DNA from: an uncultured Oscillospiraceae bacterium
GTDB taxonomy: Bacteria > Bacillota > Clostridia > Oscillospirales > Oscillospiraceae
Direction: 5' to 3'
NCBI GenBank assembly: GCA_944387035.1
Contig: CALXDJ010000024.1
Coordinates: forward strand, 1-32,058
DNA: 32,058 nucleotides
How positions within the stretch are numbered: position 1 is the stretch's first letter; every line of letters starts with the position of its first letter. Under the pieces are notes generated by a model. It was given only the letters and a program-made list of their open reading frames with translations. It did not search any database and was not told the origin of the DNA. Of the stretch, positions 1 through 8,311 are shown piece by piece. Made by a program: the position numbers and the translations under genes.

Positions 1-2120
1 CGCCGGGCCACATTCATCTTGTCCTGATCTGTGTTGCCGCACTTGGGGCACTTCCAGATCAGCTTGCCGTTTTCCTCCACGATCTGGATCTCACCGTCCC
101 AGCCGCACACCTGGCAGTAATCGCTCTTGGTGTTGAGCTCGGCATAGATGATATTGTCGTAGATGAACTTCATCACCTGAAGCACTGCCTCCAGGTTGTT
201 CTGCATATCCGGCACTTCCACATAGCTGATGGCGCCGCCGGGAGAGAGATGCTGGAACTGGGCCTCGAACTTGAGCTTGTCGAAGGCGTTGATCTCTTCC
301 GTGACGTGGACATGGTAGCTGTTGGTGATATAGCCCTTGTCGGTGATGCCCTCGATGATGCCGAAGCGGCGCTGGAGGCACTTGGCAAACTTGTAGGTAG
401 TGGACTCCAGCGGCGTGCCGTAGAGGGAGAAGTCGATGTCGCTCTCCTCTTTCCACTTCTTGCACGCGTCGTTCATGTGCTGCATGACGGACAGGGCGAA
501 GGGCGTAGCCTCGGGGTCCGTGTGGCTCTTGCCGGTCATGTACTTGACGCACTCGTAGAGGCCCGCGTAGCCCAGAGAAATGGTGGAATAGCCATGATAG
601 AGCAGCTCGTCGATGGTCTCGCCCTTCTTCAGCCGGGCGCAGGCGCCATACTGCCACAGGATGGGGGCCACGTCGGACAGCGTCCCCTTGAGCCGCTCAT
701 GGCGGCACAGCAGGGCCCGGTGGCACAGCTCCAAACGCTCGTCAAAGATAGACCAGAACTTGTCCAGATCTCCGCCGGAGGACAAGGCCACATCGGGCAG
801 GTTGATGGTCACCACACCCTGATTGAACCGGCCATAGTACTTGTGCTTGCCGGGCTCATAGTTTCCGGCGTTGGCGATGTTGCCGATGCCGGCATCGGTG
901 AACCGGTCCGGCGTCAGGAAGGAGCGGCAGCCCATACAGGTGTATACGTCGCCCTTGAGCTCCTGCATCTTCTTGGCAGAGATGTAGTCGGGCACCATCC
1001 GCCGGGCAGTGCACTTGGCGGCCAGCTTGGTCAGATAATAGTAAGGAGAATCCTCGTGGATGTTATCCTCCTCCAGCACGTAGATCAGCTTGGGGAACGC
1101 AGGGGTAATCCACACGCCGTCCTCATTCTTCACGCCCTGATAGCGCTGCTCCAGAGTCTCCTCAATGATCAGGGCCAGATCCTTGCGCTCCTGCTCGCTC
1201 TTGGCCTCACCCAGGTACATGAACACCGTCACGAAGGGAGCCTGTCCATTGGTGGTCAGCAGCGTCAGCACCTGATACTGGATGGTCTGCACACCCCGGC
1301 GGACTTCGTCCCGCAGGCGATCTTCCACCAGCTGGGTCATCTTCTCCTCACCGGGATCAATGCCCAGGGTCTCCATCTCCTGCTGAACAATCCGGCGGAT
1401 CTTCTTACGGCTCACATCTACAAAGGGAGCCAGGTGGGCCAGGGAGATGGACTGGCCGCCGTACTGGTTGGATGCCACCTGCGCAATGATCTGGGTGGCA
1501 ATGTTGCAGGCGGTGGAGAAGCTGTGGGGCCGCTCAATGAGAGTCCCGGTGATGACCGTGCCGTTTTGGAGCATGTCCTCCAGATTCACCAGGTCACAGT
1601 TGTGCATGTGCTGGGCATAGTAGTCGGAGTCATGGAAGTGGATAATGCCCTCCTTGTGGGCCTCCACAATGTCCGGCGGCAGCAGCAGCCGCTCGCTCAG
1701 GTCCCGGGAGACCTCACCGGCCATATAGTCTCTCTGCGTGGAGTTGACCACCGGGTTTTTGTTGGAGTTCTCCTGCTTGGCTTCCTCGTTGCAGCACTCG
1801 ATGAGGCTGAGAATCTTCTCATCCGTGGTGTTGCTCCGCCGCACCAGAGAGCGGGTATACCGATAGGTTACATAATTTTTAGCCACCTCATAGGCGCCAT
1901 GGGCCATGATCTGGTATTCCACCAGATCCTGAACCTCCTCCACCGCGGGAGAACGGTTCATCTTCAGGCAGCTCAGCTCCACAAACTCCGCAATCCGCCG
2001 GATCTGCAGAGGCGTCATCCGGGCCCCTTCCTCCACACTCTCATTGGCTTTGGTAATCGCAGAAACGATTTTTTCAATATCAAATACCGCTTCTGTTCCG
2101 TTGCGCTTAATAATTTTCAT
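1..2120 (-). CDS. nrdD: Anaerobic ribonucleoside-triphosphate reductase, class III (3' end outside window)
   Basis: Reduces ribonucleoside triphosphates to dNTPs without oxygen, using a glycyl radical installed by the activase NrdG. About 706 residues are visible. The N-terminus (about residues 3-90) is an ATP-cone allosteric domain. The catalytic core has the family's GRFNQGVVTINLP stretch after a TCMGCRSFL segment. Near the end are two CxxC pairs (CQVC about residue 668, CPKC about 692), the structural zinc site. The gene runs off the left edge just before the expected C-terminal glycyl-radical loop, so that Gly cannot be confirmed. ATG at 2118-2120 follows a GGGGAG ribosome site. nrdG would be expected next, outside the window. 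The upstream promoter carries an NrdR-like box, consistent with dNTP-pool control. Confidence 0.96.
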   Translation of the reverse strand, partial: MKIIKRNGTEAVFDIEKIVSAITKANESVEEGARMTPLQIRRIAEFVELSCLKMNRSPAVEEVQDLVEYQIMAHGAYEVAKNYVTYRYTRSLVRRSNTTDEKILSLIECCNEEAKQENSNKNPVVNSTQRDYMAGEVSRDLSERLLLPPDIVEAHKEGIIHFHDSDYYAQHMHNCDLVNLEDMLQNGTVITGTLIERPHSFSTACNIATQIIAQVASNQYGGQSISLAHLAPFVDVSRKKIRRIVQQEMETLGIDPGEEKMTQLVEDRLRDEVRRGVQTIQYQVLTLLTTNGQAPFVTVFMYLGEAKSEQERKDLALIIEETLEQRYQGVKNEDGVWITPAFPKLIYVLEEDNIHEDSPYYYLTKLAAKCTARRMVPDYISAKKMQELKGDVYTCMGCRSFLTPDRFTDAGIGNIANAGNYEPGKHKYYGRFNQGVVTINLPDVALSSGGDLDKFWSIFDERLELCHRALLCRHERLKGTLSDVAPILWQYGACARLKKGETIDELLYHGYSTISLGYAGLYECVKYMTGKSHTDPEATPFALSVMQHMNDACKKWKEESDIDFSLYGTPLESTTYKFAKCLQRRFGIIEGITDKGYITNSYHVHVTEEINAFDKLKFEAQFQHLSPGGAISYVEVPDMQNNLEAVLQVMKFIYDNIIYAELNTKSDYCQVCGWDGEIQIVEENGKLIWKCPKCGNTDQDKMNVAR

Positions 2121-2180
2121 AGCTCTCCCCCGTATTGTTCCGTGCGGCGACGCCGCATCGCATATCTCGTTCGTTTTCCC

Positions 2181-2209
2181 ATTATAATACACAAGATATA
2201 GTATCTCAA
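2181..2209 (-). promoter_or_regulatory. nrdD promoter
   Basis: On the minus strand TTGAGA (2204-2209), a 17-bp spacer and a perfect TATAAT (2181-2186) form a strong sigma-A-type promoter about 60 bp before the nrdD start codon. The spacer is almost filled by the NrdR-like box. Confidence 0.75.
2189..2204. promoter_or_regulatory. Candidate NrdR box
   Basis: ACACAAGATATAGTAT matches the known NrdR-box pattern acaCwAtATaTwGtgt at 14 of 16 positions. It lies between the -35 and -10 of the nrdD promoter, where a repressor would block RNA polymerase. NrdR usually binds paired boxes about 31 bp apart. No second good box was found at that spacing, but a 16-bp palindrome of different sequence (2209-2224) adjoins it. 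Confidence 0.65.
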
Positions 2210-2224
2210 GTGGTTTTTACCACT
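2209..2224. repeat. Perfect 16-bp palindrome upstream of the nrdD -35
   Basis: AGTGGT-TTTT-ACCACT: two perfect 6-bp arms around four T. It abuts the -35 hexamer and its centre is 20 bp, about two helical turns, from the centre of the NrdR-like box. It may be a second operator. The arms are the reverse orientation of the usual NrdR half-sites, so the binding protein is unknown. Confidence 0.5.
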
Positions 2225-2390
2225 GACAGCAAAAAAGCCCGCCAACAGCGGTGCACAGGGAATGATTCTGCCAAACCCAAGCGAAAAAGTCCATAGGGAA
2301 ATTCCACAGAAAAGAGTGAAATTTTTCTCTGCTTTTTCTCGAAGTTTTCCGGGCTGGTATTTTGCCCACCGGCCCACTATAATAAAAGGC

Positions 2391-2419
2391 AAAAAAACAG
2401 GAAGGTCTCCAGACCTTCC
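2391..2419 (-). terminator. Terminator of the XRE regulator gene
   Basis: Minus-strand hairpin with perfect 9-bp arms (GGAAGGTCT / AGACCTTCC, 2-nt gap) followed by TGTTTTTTT. It lies about 15 bp after the stop of the regulator gene and separates it from nrdD. Confidence 0.85.
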
Positions 2420-2435
2420 CGTTCTTTTGAACAAG

Positions 2436-2885
2436 TCAGCGCCGCTCCAGCTCCTTGCGCACGGCTTTGCGCACCAGCTCCTGGCCTTCCGGGGAACGCA
2501 GCACCTCCAGCACGGTGGCGCGCACCATTTCCTGGAAGGATTTGCTTTTCAAAAATGCAGAAAGCATGGGGCCATCCTCTCCGGCGGGGCGGGATACAGG
2601 CCGGGGAGCCGGAGCCGCCGGGCGGGGCGGAGCGGGAGGCTCATCCACCGCGCCGCTGAGCCAGGACTCCATCCGGGTACGGTCATCACTCTCTCCGCGA
2701 AGGTAGAACAGGGACACGCCAAAGTAATCCGCCAGCTTCTTCTGCTGGTCCTGCGTAGGCGTCTGACGTCCCGTTTCAAATTTCTCCATGGCGCTTTTGG
2801 GCAGCCCCAGCGCCGCGGAAAGCTGCGGACGGCTCAGCCCCTTTTCCACCCGGAGGGCCTCAATCCGCTGTGCCATTGTAATCAT
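2436..2885 (-). CDS. XRE-family DNA-binding regulator
   Basis: 149-aa protein with an N-terminal helix-turn-helix of the XRE/Cro type (about residues 5-62: LRVEKGLSRPQLSAALGLPK, then SAMEKFETGR, ending FGVSLFYLRG). A Pro/Ala-rich linker (about 83-105) follows, then a charged helical tail (about 108-149) that may form oligomers. ATG at 2883-2885 was chosen because AGGAGG lies 7 nt upstream; the longer frame has no ribosome site. It is transcribed towards nrdD but ends in its own terminator. Target genes and ligand cannot be told from the sequence. Confidence 0.85.
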   Translation of the reverse strand: MITMAQRIEALRVEKGLSRPQLSAALGLPKSAMEKFETGRQTPTQDQQKKLADYFGVSLFYLRGESDDRTRMESWLSGAVDEPPAPPRPAAPAPRPVSRPAGEDGPMLSAFLKSKSFQEMVRATVLEVLRSPEGQELVRKAVRKELERR

Positions 2886-3022
2886 GGGAAAACCTCCTGT
2901 AAAAGCGCGGAACATCAGAAGAATTTGCATTCTCCCATGCACCACGCCGCATTGATTGTTTCATTATAACGCATCAAACCGCCGCAAAAAAGAGGAAAAT
3001 CAAAAAAGATGGAGGAACCCCC

Positions 3023-3916
3023 ATGTACTGGAACCGCCTGCGTGCTTATCTCAAAGCCCAATACGGCACAACTGTCTATAAGCTGGCACTTTCTTCAGGA
3101 TGCTCCTGCCCCAACCGGGACGGAACTCTCGGCACCCGAGGCTGCATCTTTTGCGATGGTGCCGGAGCATTCGCCCAGCACGGCGCCATTCCGGATCAGC
3201 TGGCCGCTGCCAAGGCCCGGGTTGCGTTCAAAGCCGGTCCCAACGCCCGGTACATCGCGTATTTTCAGTCCTTCACCAATACCTATGCACCGATTTCCCG
3301 GCTGTGGGAACTCTATACCGCCGCCATGGCACCGGAGGATGTGGTGGTTTTATCCGTGGCCACCCGTCCCGACTGCCTGCCGGAGGAAACGGTCAATCTG
3401 CTGGCGGAGCTCAACCGTATCAAGCCGGTATGGGTGGAACTTGGCCTGCAGACGATTCATCCGGAAAGTGCCGCCTGGATTCGCCGGGGATATGATCTGC
3501 CGGTATTTGAGCAGGCCGTCAGGCAGCTCCGGGCAGTCGGAATCAGCGTGATCGTCCATCAGATTCTGGGGCTGCCGGGTGAGACGCCGGAACAGATGGT
3601 GGAGACCGCCCGGTATATTGGAAAAAGCGGTGCCTCCGGCGTGAAATTTCATCTGCTTCACGTGCTGCGGGGCACGGATCTGGAACTGCTCTGGCGTTCC
3701 GGAGCCGTAACATGCCTGGATCAGGATGCATACATTAAAATTTTGGAAGCATGCCTGCGGAACATTCCCCGTGAGATGGTGGTCCATCGTCTCACCGGCG
3801 ACGGAGCCAAGCGGGACCTGCTGGCGCCGCTGTGGAGCGCGGATAAAAAACGGGTGCTTTCCGCCATCAACACCGCCTTCCAGCAAGACAATCTGGAGCA
3901 GGGCAGCGACCTCTGA
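3023..3916 (+). CDS. Radical SAM protein, YhcC/TIGR01212 family
   Basis: 297-aa radical SAM enzyme. The CPNRDG...GCIFCD segment supplies Cys29, Cys41 and Cys44 with the unusual C-x11-C-x2-C spacing of the TIGR01212 (YhcC) family, distantly related to the Elp3 radical SAM core. A further Cys27 is present. Typical features follow: YFQSFTNTYAP, then LSVATRPDCLPEE, then VWVELGLQTIHPES. The substrate of the family is not established. GGAGG (3011-3015) lies 7 nt before ATG. The gene is divergent from the XRE regulator and is followed by the SASP gene with its own sporulation promoter. No clear sigma-A promoter was found in front. Confidence 0.9.
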   Translation: MYWNRLRAYLKAQYGTTVYKLALSSGCSCPNRDGTLGTRGCIFCDGAGAFAQHGAIPDQLAAAKARVAFKAGPNARYIAYFQSFTNTYAPISRLWELYTAAMAPEDVVVLSVATRPDCLPEETVNLLAELNRIKPVWVELGLQTIHPESAAWIRRGYDLPVFEQAVRQLRAVGISVIVHQILGLPGETPEQMVETARYIGKSGASGVKFHLLHVLRGTDLELLWRSGAVTCLDQDAYIKILEACLRNIPREMVVHRLTGDGAKRDLLAPLWSADKKRVLSAINTAFQQDNLEQGSDL

Positions 3917-3949
3917 TTCCATATGTGAAAAATTTCCGGCAAAAAAGAA

Positions 3950-3978
3950 GCATATTCCCCTTCCTTCGAGTCAAACTA
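3950..3978 (+). promoter_or_regulatory. Candidate sigma-G (forespore) promoter of the SASP gene
   Basis: GCATA (3950-3954), 17 bp, CAAACTA (3972-3978) resembles the forespore consensus gHATR / CATnnTA, while no TTGACA/TATAAT pair is present. It lies about 60 bp before the SASP start codon. SASP genes are known sigma-G targets. Confidence 0.55.
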
Positions 3979-4038
3979 TGCCTGCGATACCCAAACAGCG
4001 CAAACACAAATTGATTGATGAGAAGGAGAAACACCATT

Positions 4039-4236
4039 ATGTCTGCTAAGAACAACAACAAGCTCAACGTTCCCGAGGCCCGTAGCGCTATGGATAAGTT
4101 CAAGATGGAGGCTGCCTCCGAGGTGGGTGTCAACCTGAAGGAAGGTTACAACGGTGACCTGACCTCCCGGGAGGCCGGCTCCGTCGGCGGCCAGATGGTC
4201 AAGAAGATGATTGAGTCCTACGAGAAGTCCCTGTAA
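4039..4236 (+). CDS. Alpha/beta-type small acid-soluble spore protein
   Basis: 65-aa protein of the alpha/beta SASP family, which coats DNA in the dormant spore and protects it from UV and depurination. It shows the family's two conserved blocks: KMEAASEVGVNL, which contains the germination-protease cleavage site (around the Glu of ASE), and DLTSREAGSVGGQMVKKMIE. Length and spacing are typical. ATG at 4039 follows AAGGAG by 10 nt; an upstream in-frame ATG at 4015 lacks a ribosome site. The gene is monocistronic, with a sigma-G-like promoter and a strong terminator. It is the best evidence that the organism sporulates. Confidence 0.95.
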   Translation: MSAKNNNKLNVPEARSAMDKFKMEAASEVGVNLKEGYNGDLTSREAGSVGGQMVKKMIESYEKSL

Positions 4237-4250
4237 GCATTCTCTTGAAC

Positions 4251-4288
4251 AAGCACCGCCCAGGCAAACGCCAGGGCGGTGCTTTTCT
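4251..4288 (+). terminator. Terminator of the SASP gene
   Basis: Perfect 9-bp stem GCACCGCCC / GGGCGGTGC (4253-4261 with 4274-4282), 12-nt loop, then TTTTCT. It lies 17 bp after the SASP stop. Confidence 0.9.
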
Positions 4289-4637
4289 ATGCGGATATGT
4301 CTGGATTTCATCCATAGGGAGCAAACGGCGGTTTTACATCAAAACGCCTCTGCGTTGGCCTCTGCCGAAAACAATAGCAAAAACTCATCATGCAGCCGAC
4401 TCTGATATCACATACATGCTGTACGGCATACGCAAGCACTCCAAAGGCCGAATTTCCCGGCTCCGGCATACCAAACCTGTCCTTCTATTTTTCTTTCAAA
4501 AAGTCGCAAATTTTGCAAACATTTTATTAAATTGTATCTTTTGCCATTTGTCAACGCCTCTATTGACTGCTATAATCCGAAACAATCTGTCTTGGGATTC
4601 CGGATCCCGAAGAAACTATAAAGAAACGGAATTATCT
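4289..4637. other. Intergenic region and leader before the surface-protein gene
   Basis: About 350 bp without a convincing gene. The second half is markedly AT-rich (4490-4560) and leads into the promoter at 4548-4576. The frame of the downstream surface protein stays open across this region, but it has no ribosome site, no signal peptide and no family-like sequence, so I read it as non-coding. Confidence 0.6.
4548..4576 (+). promoter_or_regulatory. Promoter of the SLH surface-protein gene
   Basis: TTGTCA (4548-4553), 17 bp, TATAAT (4571-4576), preceded by AT-rich DNA that could act as an UP element. The leader to the start codon at 4638 is about 55 nt. Confidence 0.75.
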
Positions 4638-7583
4638 ATGAAGCCAAAATTCCGGCGGGGCCTTGCTGCCCTGCTCTGTGTACTGATTGCGGGGCAACTT
4701 CCCCTCTTTGCCTCCGCAAGCGAACGTTCCGCGGATATTTCCATCACGGAGGATAGGTTTCCCGATCCGATATTTCGCCAGTGGCTGACCAATCCTTCCA
4801 ATTTGAACGGTGCCGGTGCCGACGCGGTATTAACCCAAGAAGAGCTGGGAGAGATTCGCTCTATTGTAGTCTCCAATCTGGGGATTTCCTCACTGGAAGG
4901 GATCGAAGTATTTTACGCACTCGAACAGCTTAGCTGCAACGATAGCGCTCTGACGGAGCTGGACGTTCGCCAGAATCGCTCCCTGCGCTATTTGCAGTGT
5001 GATTCCAACCGCATCAGCAGTCTGGATGTATCCGGTCTGGACCAGTTAAACGCGCTTTTTTGCGAGCATAACCATATGACCTCCATCAACCTGGCCGGCT
5101 GCACCGCGCTGGAAATCATCTACTGCCGCAGCAATGACCTGACATCCGCGGATTTTTCCACCAACACCAATCTGAAATTCATCGAGACCTTTGACAACCG
5201 CCTCACCGAAATCGACCTTTCCCCGCTCAAAAAGCTGGAGTTTGTCCACTTGGATCACAACCGCTTCAAGCATCTGGATCTGAGCCACAACCCCAATCTC
5301 ACCGGTGATGGCAGCGGCTTCGTTGCCAAAAACAATTATCTGGAAACGCTGACCCTGCCCAACCGGCCCGGTCAGTATGTGGATTGGGACGTCTATCTGG
5401 AACAAAACCCCCAGACCGGTCATGACCGGGTGGAGTGGTATTACGATTCCCAGTATACCAATCCGGTTGAGGAACTCACGCCCGCCGACGGCCGCACCCT
5501 GTTTGCCAAATGGCTGCCCAACGACTACACCATCCGCTTCGATGCAGGCGGCGGATTCGGTTCCATGGCTTCCGTGGCCGCCGTATGGGATACCCCCGTC
5601 ACCCTGCCCGCGCAGACCTTCCGCCGTACCGGCTATACCTTCCGGCACTGGGAAAGCTCCATCAACGGCAAAACTTATCCGGATGAAGCGCAGGTAACCA
5701 ATCTCTCCGGCAAAACCCAGGACAGCCGGGTCACTTTGTATGCCAGATGGCCCCCCATCACCTATACCGCCGCCTTCAACGCCGGCATGGGCTCCGGTTC
5801 CATGGAACCCACAACTTATACTTATGATCAGGAAAAAGCACTGCCCTCCTGCACCCTGACGGCTCCTGCCGGACTGGAATTTGTGGGTTGGGCCCGTAAA
5901 GCCAGCGGCCCGGTGGTCTTCCGGAATCAGGACCCCATCCAAAATCTCTCCTCTAATCAAGACGAGGTTGTTACGCTGTATGCTGTATGGGGCACCCCCG
6001 TGCTCAACCAGTATCTGGCCCGGCTGGACAAAATTTATAGCCGGTACGACTCCTCCGATTATACCGCGCAGGACTGGAACACCCTGGAAGTCCTTTATCA
6101 CCAGGCCACGCAGGACCTGGTCGCCGCCGGAAACGAGGACGCCATGGTCCGCATCTGCGCCGATGCCGAGCAGGCCATGGCCGGGGTGTCTACCCTGCCC
6201 CAGCGGACGCAAACCGTTTTGAACCTTTGGCAGCAAAGCAATCAGGAAGTTTTGGATCTGGTGGACCGCGGCGCTGTGCAGGAATCCAACGCCCAGTTGC
6301 TTTTCACCGCCGCCCGTGATGCCGGCGATGCCCTGAGCGCAGACTTTGTGGCCCAGCACACCGATCTGACCATCCCGGCTGATCAAACACTTCTGGCCCA
6401 GCTGGCCCGCAATGCGGCGCAGTCCCAGCTCTCCGGCCTGGACCGTCTGGCAGCCGCCGCCGAATGGGCTGCAGCACTGGACGGCTTGTCTCTGCGCCCC
6501 ATGTCTGAGGTGACTTCTCAAACCGTCTCCGCGTATCAAACCGCTGTTGCAAACGCCAACGACTACACGGCTCAGCTTCATGAAGATCTGACGCGCAGTC
6601 TGCAGGACCGCGCTGCTCTGGCCCTTTGCAAACAGCAGTCCACCGACGCTCTGCGCACCGCCTACCAGGGCTACGACCTGACCCAGTACTCCGAGTCGGC
6701 ACGCGCACAGCTGGAAAGCATTTGGAGTCAGGCAACCCGATCCATGGAATCGGCAGCATCCGAGAGCAATGTAATCGCCCTTTTGGACGCCGCGCTGAAG
6801 GACCTGCTGTCTGTCCCCGTCCAAACGCAGCCCGGCGGAGGCTCCGGCGGTGATTCCGGAGAAACCGGCGGCGGTGATACCGGCAGCGGCGGTTCCGGCG
6901 GTGAATCCGGCGGCTCCAGTGGCGGAAGCGGCGGAGGCAGCTCCGGCGGAAGCGGCGGAGGCAGCTCCGGCGGTGGCGGCGGAAGCACAGAAAAACCCGT
7001 CACTCCGCCCGACACCCCCGAACAGCAGCCGACCTGGGAAAATCCCTATACGGATGTAGCGTCGGACGCCTGGTACTATGCGTCCGTGGAATATGTCAGC
7101 TCCAACGGCATCATGAACGGCTATGCCGATGGTACCTTTGGTCCCGACCGCAAGCTCTCCCGCGCACACCTGGCACAGCTGCTCTACAATCTGGAGAACC
7201 GGCCCGATACCGCTCACGCCCGCTATCCCGACATGGAGGCGGGTGCCTGGTATGAAACCGCCATCAGTTGGGCTACCGAGGTGGGAATTCTCACCGGGTA
7301 TGACGACGGTTCTGTGCGTCCCAACGCCTCGATTACCCGTCAGCAGCTTGCAGCCATGCTGTACCGTTACGCGCAGTATAAAGGCCATGATGTCACGCGG
7401 CAGGCAGATCTGAGCGGCTATCGCGACGCAGCCCAGATCGCTCCTTACGCATTGGACGCCATGCAATGGGCCAACGCCGCCGGAATTCTCAACGGCAGTG
7501 AGGATGCCCTGCTGCCCGGCAACACTGCCACCCGCGCCCAGACCGCAGCCATGCTCACCCGTTTCTGCACAGGAGAATCCTGA
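4638..7583 (+). CDS. Secreted LRR / InlB-repeat / SLH-domain surface protein
   Basis: 981-aa predicted cell-surface protein. Residues 1-29 are a signal peptide (MKPKFRRG then a hydrophobic core, likely cleaved near ASA). Residues about 70-245 are leucine-rich repeats of about 20-21 aa (xLxxLDVSGLxxLxxLxCxxN). Residues about 297-371 and 376-452 are InlB B-type repeats (FDAGGGFGSM...VTLYARW and FNAGMGSGSM...VTLYAVW), with a partial one just before. Residues about 453-731 are helical, with two FIVAR-like segments (YDSSDYTAQDWNTLE, YDLTQYSESARAQLE). A Gly/Ser linker (about 732-785) leads to three SLH domains (from about 802, 861 and 924) that bind pyruvylated wall polymers. The modular plan suggests adhesion or matrix contact; the partner is unknown. 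ATG at 4638 is chosen for the signal peptide; the ribosome site (AAGAAACGG) is weak. Confidence 0.92.
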   Translation: MKPKFRRGLAALLCVLIAGQLPLFASASERSADISITEDRFPDPIFRQWLTNPSNLNGAGADAVLTQEELGEIRSIVVSNLGISSLEGIEVFYALEQLSCNDSALTELDVRQNRSLRYLQCDSNRISSLDVSGLDQLNALFCEHNHMTSINLAGCTALEIIYCRSNDLTSADFSTNTNLKFIETFDNRLTEIDLSPLKKLEFVHLDHNRFKHLDLSHNPNLTGDGSGFVAKNNYLETLTLPNRPGQYVDWDVYLEQNPQTGHDRVEWYYDSQYTNPVEELTPADGRTLFAKWLPNDYTIRFDAGGGFGSMASVAAVWDTPVTLPAQTFRRTGYTFRHWESSINGKTYPDEAQVTNLSGKTQDSRVTLYARWPPITYTAAFNAGMGSGSMEPTTYTYDQEKALPSCTLTAPAGLEFVGWARKASGPVVFRNQDPIQNLSSNQDEVVTLYAVWGTPVLNQYLARLDKIYSRYDSSDYTAQDWNTLEVLYHQATQDLVAAGNEDAMVRICADAEQAMAGVSTLPQRTQTVLNLWQQSNQEVLDLVDRGAVQESNAQLLFTAARDAGDALSADFVAQHTDLTIPADQTLLAQLARNAAQSQLSGLDRLAAAAEWAAALDGLSLRPMSEVTSQTVSAYQTAVANANDYTAQLHEDLTRSLQDRAALALCKQQSTDALRTAYQGYDLTQYSESARAQLESIWSQATRSMESAASESNVIALLDAALKDLLSVPVQTQPGGGSGGDSGETGGGDTGSGGSGGESGGSSGGSGGGSSGGSGGGSSGGGGGSTEKPVTPPDTPEQQPTWENPYTDVASDAWYYASVEYVSSNGIMNGYADGTFGPDRKLSRAHLAQLLYNLENRPDTAHARYPDMEAGAWYETAISWATEVGILTGYDDGSVRPNASITRQQLAAMLYRYAQYKGHDVTRQADLSGYRDAAQIAPYALDAMQWANAAGILNGSEDALLPGNTATRAQTAAMLTRFCTGES
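6921..6968 (+). repeat. Two perfect 24-bp tandem copies in the Gly/Ser linker
   Basis: Bases 6921-6944 and 6945-6968 are identical (unit begins GGCGGAAGCGGC and ends GGCAGCTCC), each encoding GGSGGGSS. Slippage could change the linker length in frame by 8 residues at a time. Confidence 0.85.
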
Positions 7584-7590
7584 CAGGCAA

Positions 7591-7623
7591 AAGAGCCCCG
7601 GACTTATGTCCGGGGCTCTTTAT
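7591..7623 (+). terminator. Terminator of the surface-protein gene
   Basis: Perfect 13-bp stem AAGAGCCCCGGAC / GTCCGGGGCTCTT with TTAT loop, then TTATATTTAT, 8 bp after the stop codon. Confidence 0.9.
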
Positions 7624-7741
7624 ATTTATACAGCAGCCTGCCTGACAGAAGATCCAGACCTGCCCGTCCTGCGTTCCAATCGTTCTTTCTTTCAGAACAT
7701 AAACTTCCTTTCAGGAACATCACAACGTTTTGAGAGAGCAA

Positions 7742-7776
7742 AAACGTGCGGAAGCATGCCATGGCAGCTTCCGCAC
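7742..7776 (-). terminator. Terminator of the Rrf2 regulator gene
   Basis: Minus-strand hairpin with perfect 10-bp arms (GTGCGGAAGC / GCTTCCGCAC), 11-nt loop, followed by GTTTTTGC. It lies 10 bp beyond the stop at 7787. Confidence 0.8.
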
Positions 7777-7786
7777 ATCAACGTCT

Positions 7787-8209
7787 CTATGGCTCTTGGG
7801 AACGCTCTCCGTCCATTAAATCGGCTAGAGTATGGCTGTCCAGATACGTCCGTACCACATCGTACAGCCCCGTCCAAAAATCCAGCGTGGTACATTCCCC
7901 ACACCGGCGGCAGCGGTTTTCCGGTCCCTCCAGACACGCCACCGGCGCCAGATCGCCTTCTGTCAGGCGCAGGATGCTGCCCACGGTGTACTCCTCCGGC
8001 GCCCGGGACAGCCGGTATCCGCCCTGGGCCCCCCGCTCACTGTACAAAAAGCCCGCCTTGGTCAGCATCCCGGCGATCTGCTCGAGATACTTCACGGAGA
8101 TCTCCTGCCGGGCCGCCACATCCCGCAGAGACACACATCCCGACTGGTCATGGGCCCCGATGTCTGCCATCAGCCGCAGCGCGTAGCGTCCCTTGGTCGA
8201 AATCTTCAT
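7787..8209 (-). CDS. Rrf2/IscR-family transcriptional regulator
   Basis: 140-aa winged-helix regulator. The N-terminus MKISTKGRYALRLM and the recognition region VSLRDVAARQEISVKYLEQI are typical of Rrf2 proteins. Cys92, Cys100, Cys103 and Cys106 sit where IscR and NsrR carry the Fe-S ligands (IscR: 92, 98, 104), so a redox, Fe-S or NO-sensing cluster is likely; CymR-type members lack them. ATG at 8207-8209 follows GGAGGAG; an earlier in-frame start lacks this. The gene stands alone with its own terminator and is divergent from malic enzyme. No cysteine desulfurase/IscU genes are adjacent. Confidence 0.93.
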   Translation of the reverse strand: MKISTKGRYALRLMADIGAHDQSGCVSLRDVAARQEISVKYLEQIAGMLTKAGFLYSERGAQGGYRLSRAPEEYTVGSILRLTEGDLAPVACLEGPENRCRRCGECTTLDFWTGLYDVVRTYLDSHTLADLMDGERSQEP

Positions 8210-8311
8210 CCATTCTCCTCCGTCCTCCCGATGCTTCGGGCGTCCTTGCCTCTTCTCCTGCATTATACAACGCCCCACCTCCGCTTGCAACCCGGCGCAT
8301 GCCCGCAGGAA

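Noticed and set aside
249..2201. A 650-codon plus-strand open frame opposite nrdD
   Set aside because: It is the complement of a clear class III reductase; its protein is low-complexity (Leu/Gly/His-rich) with no family resemblance and no ribosome site.
2117..2434. A 105-codon minus-strand frame between the regulator and nrdD
   Set aside because: It starts inside the regulator's terminator and crosses the nrdD promoter and NrdR-like box; no family resemblance.
3917..3949. Terminator after the radical SAM gene
   Set aside because: AT-rich but no stable hairpin can be drawn.
4245..4637. In-frame upstream extension of the surface protein by 131 codons
   Set aside because: It begins in the SASP terminator, contains the promoter at 4548-4576 and would bury the signal peptide.
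6830..6990. CRISPR-like or mobile repeat in the GC-rich repetitive stretch
   Set aside because: The repetition encodes an in-frame Gly/Ser linker and has no spacers.
5046..7466. An 806-codon minus-strand frame opposite the surface-protein gene
   Set aside because: A shadow of a GC-rich gene with LRR, InlB and SLH modules; no start signal and no recognisable domain.
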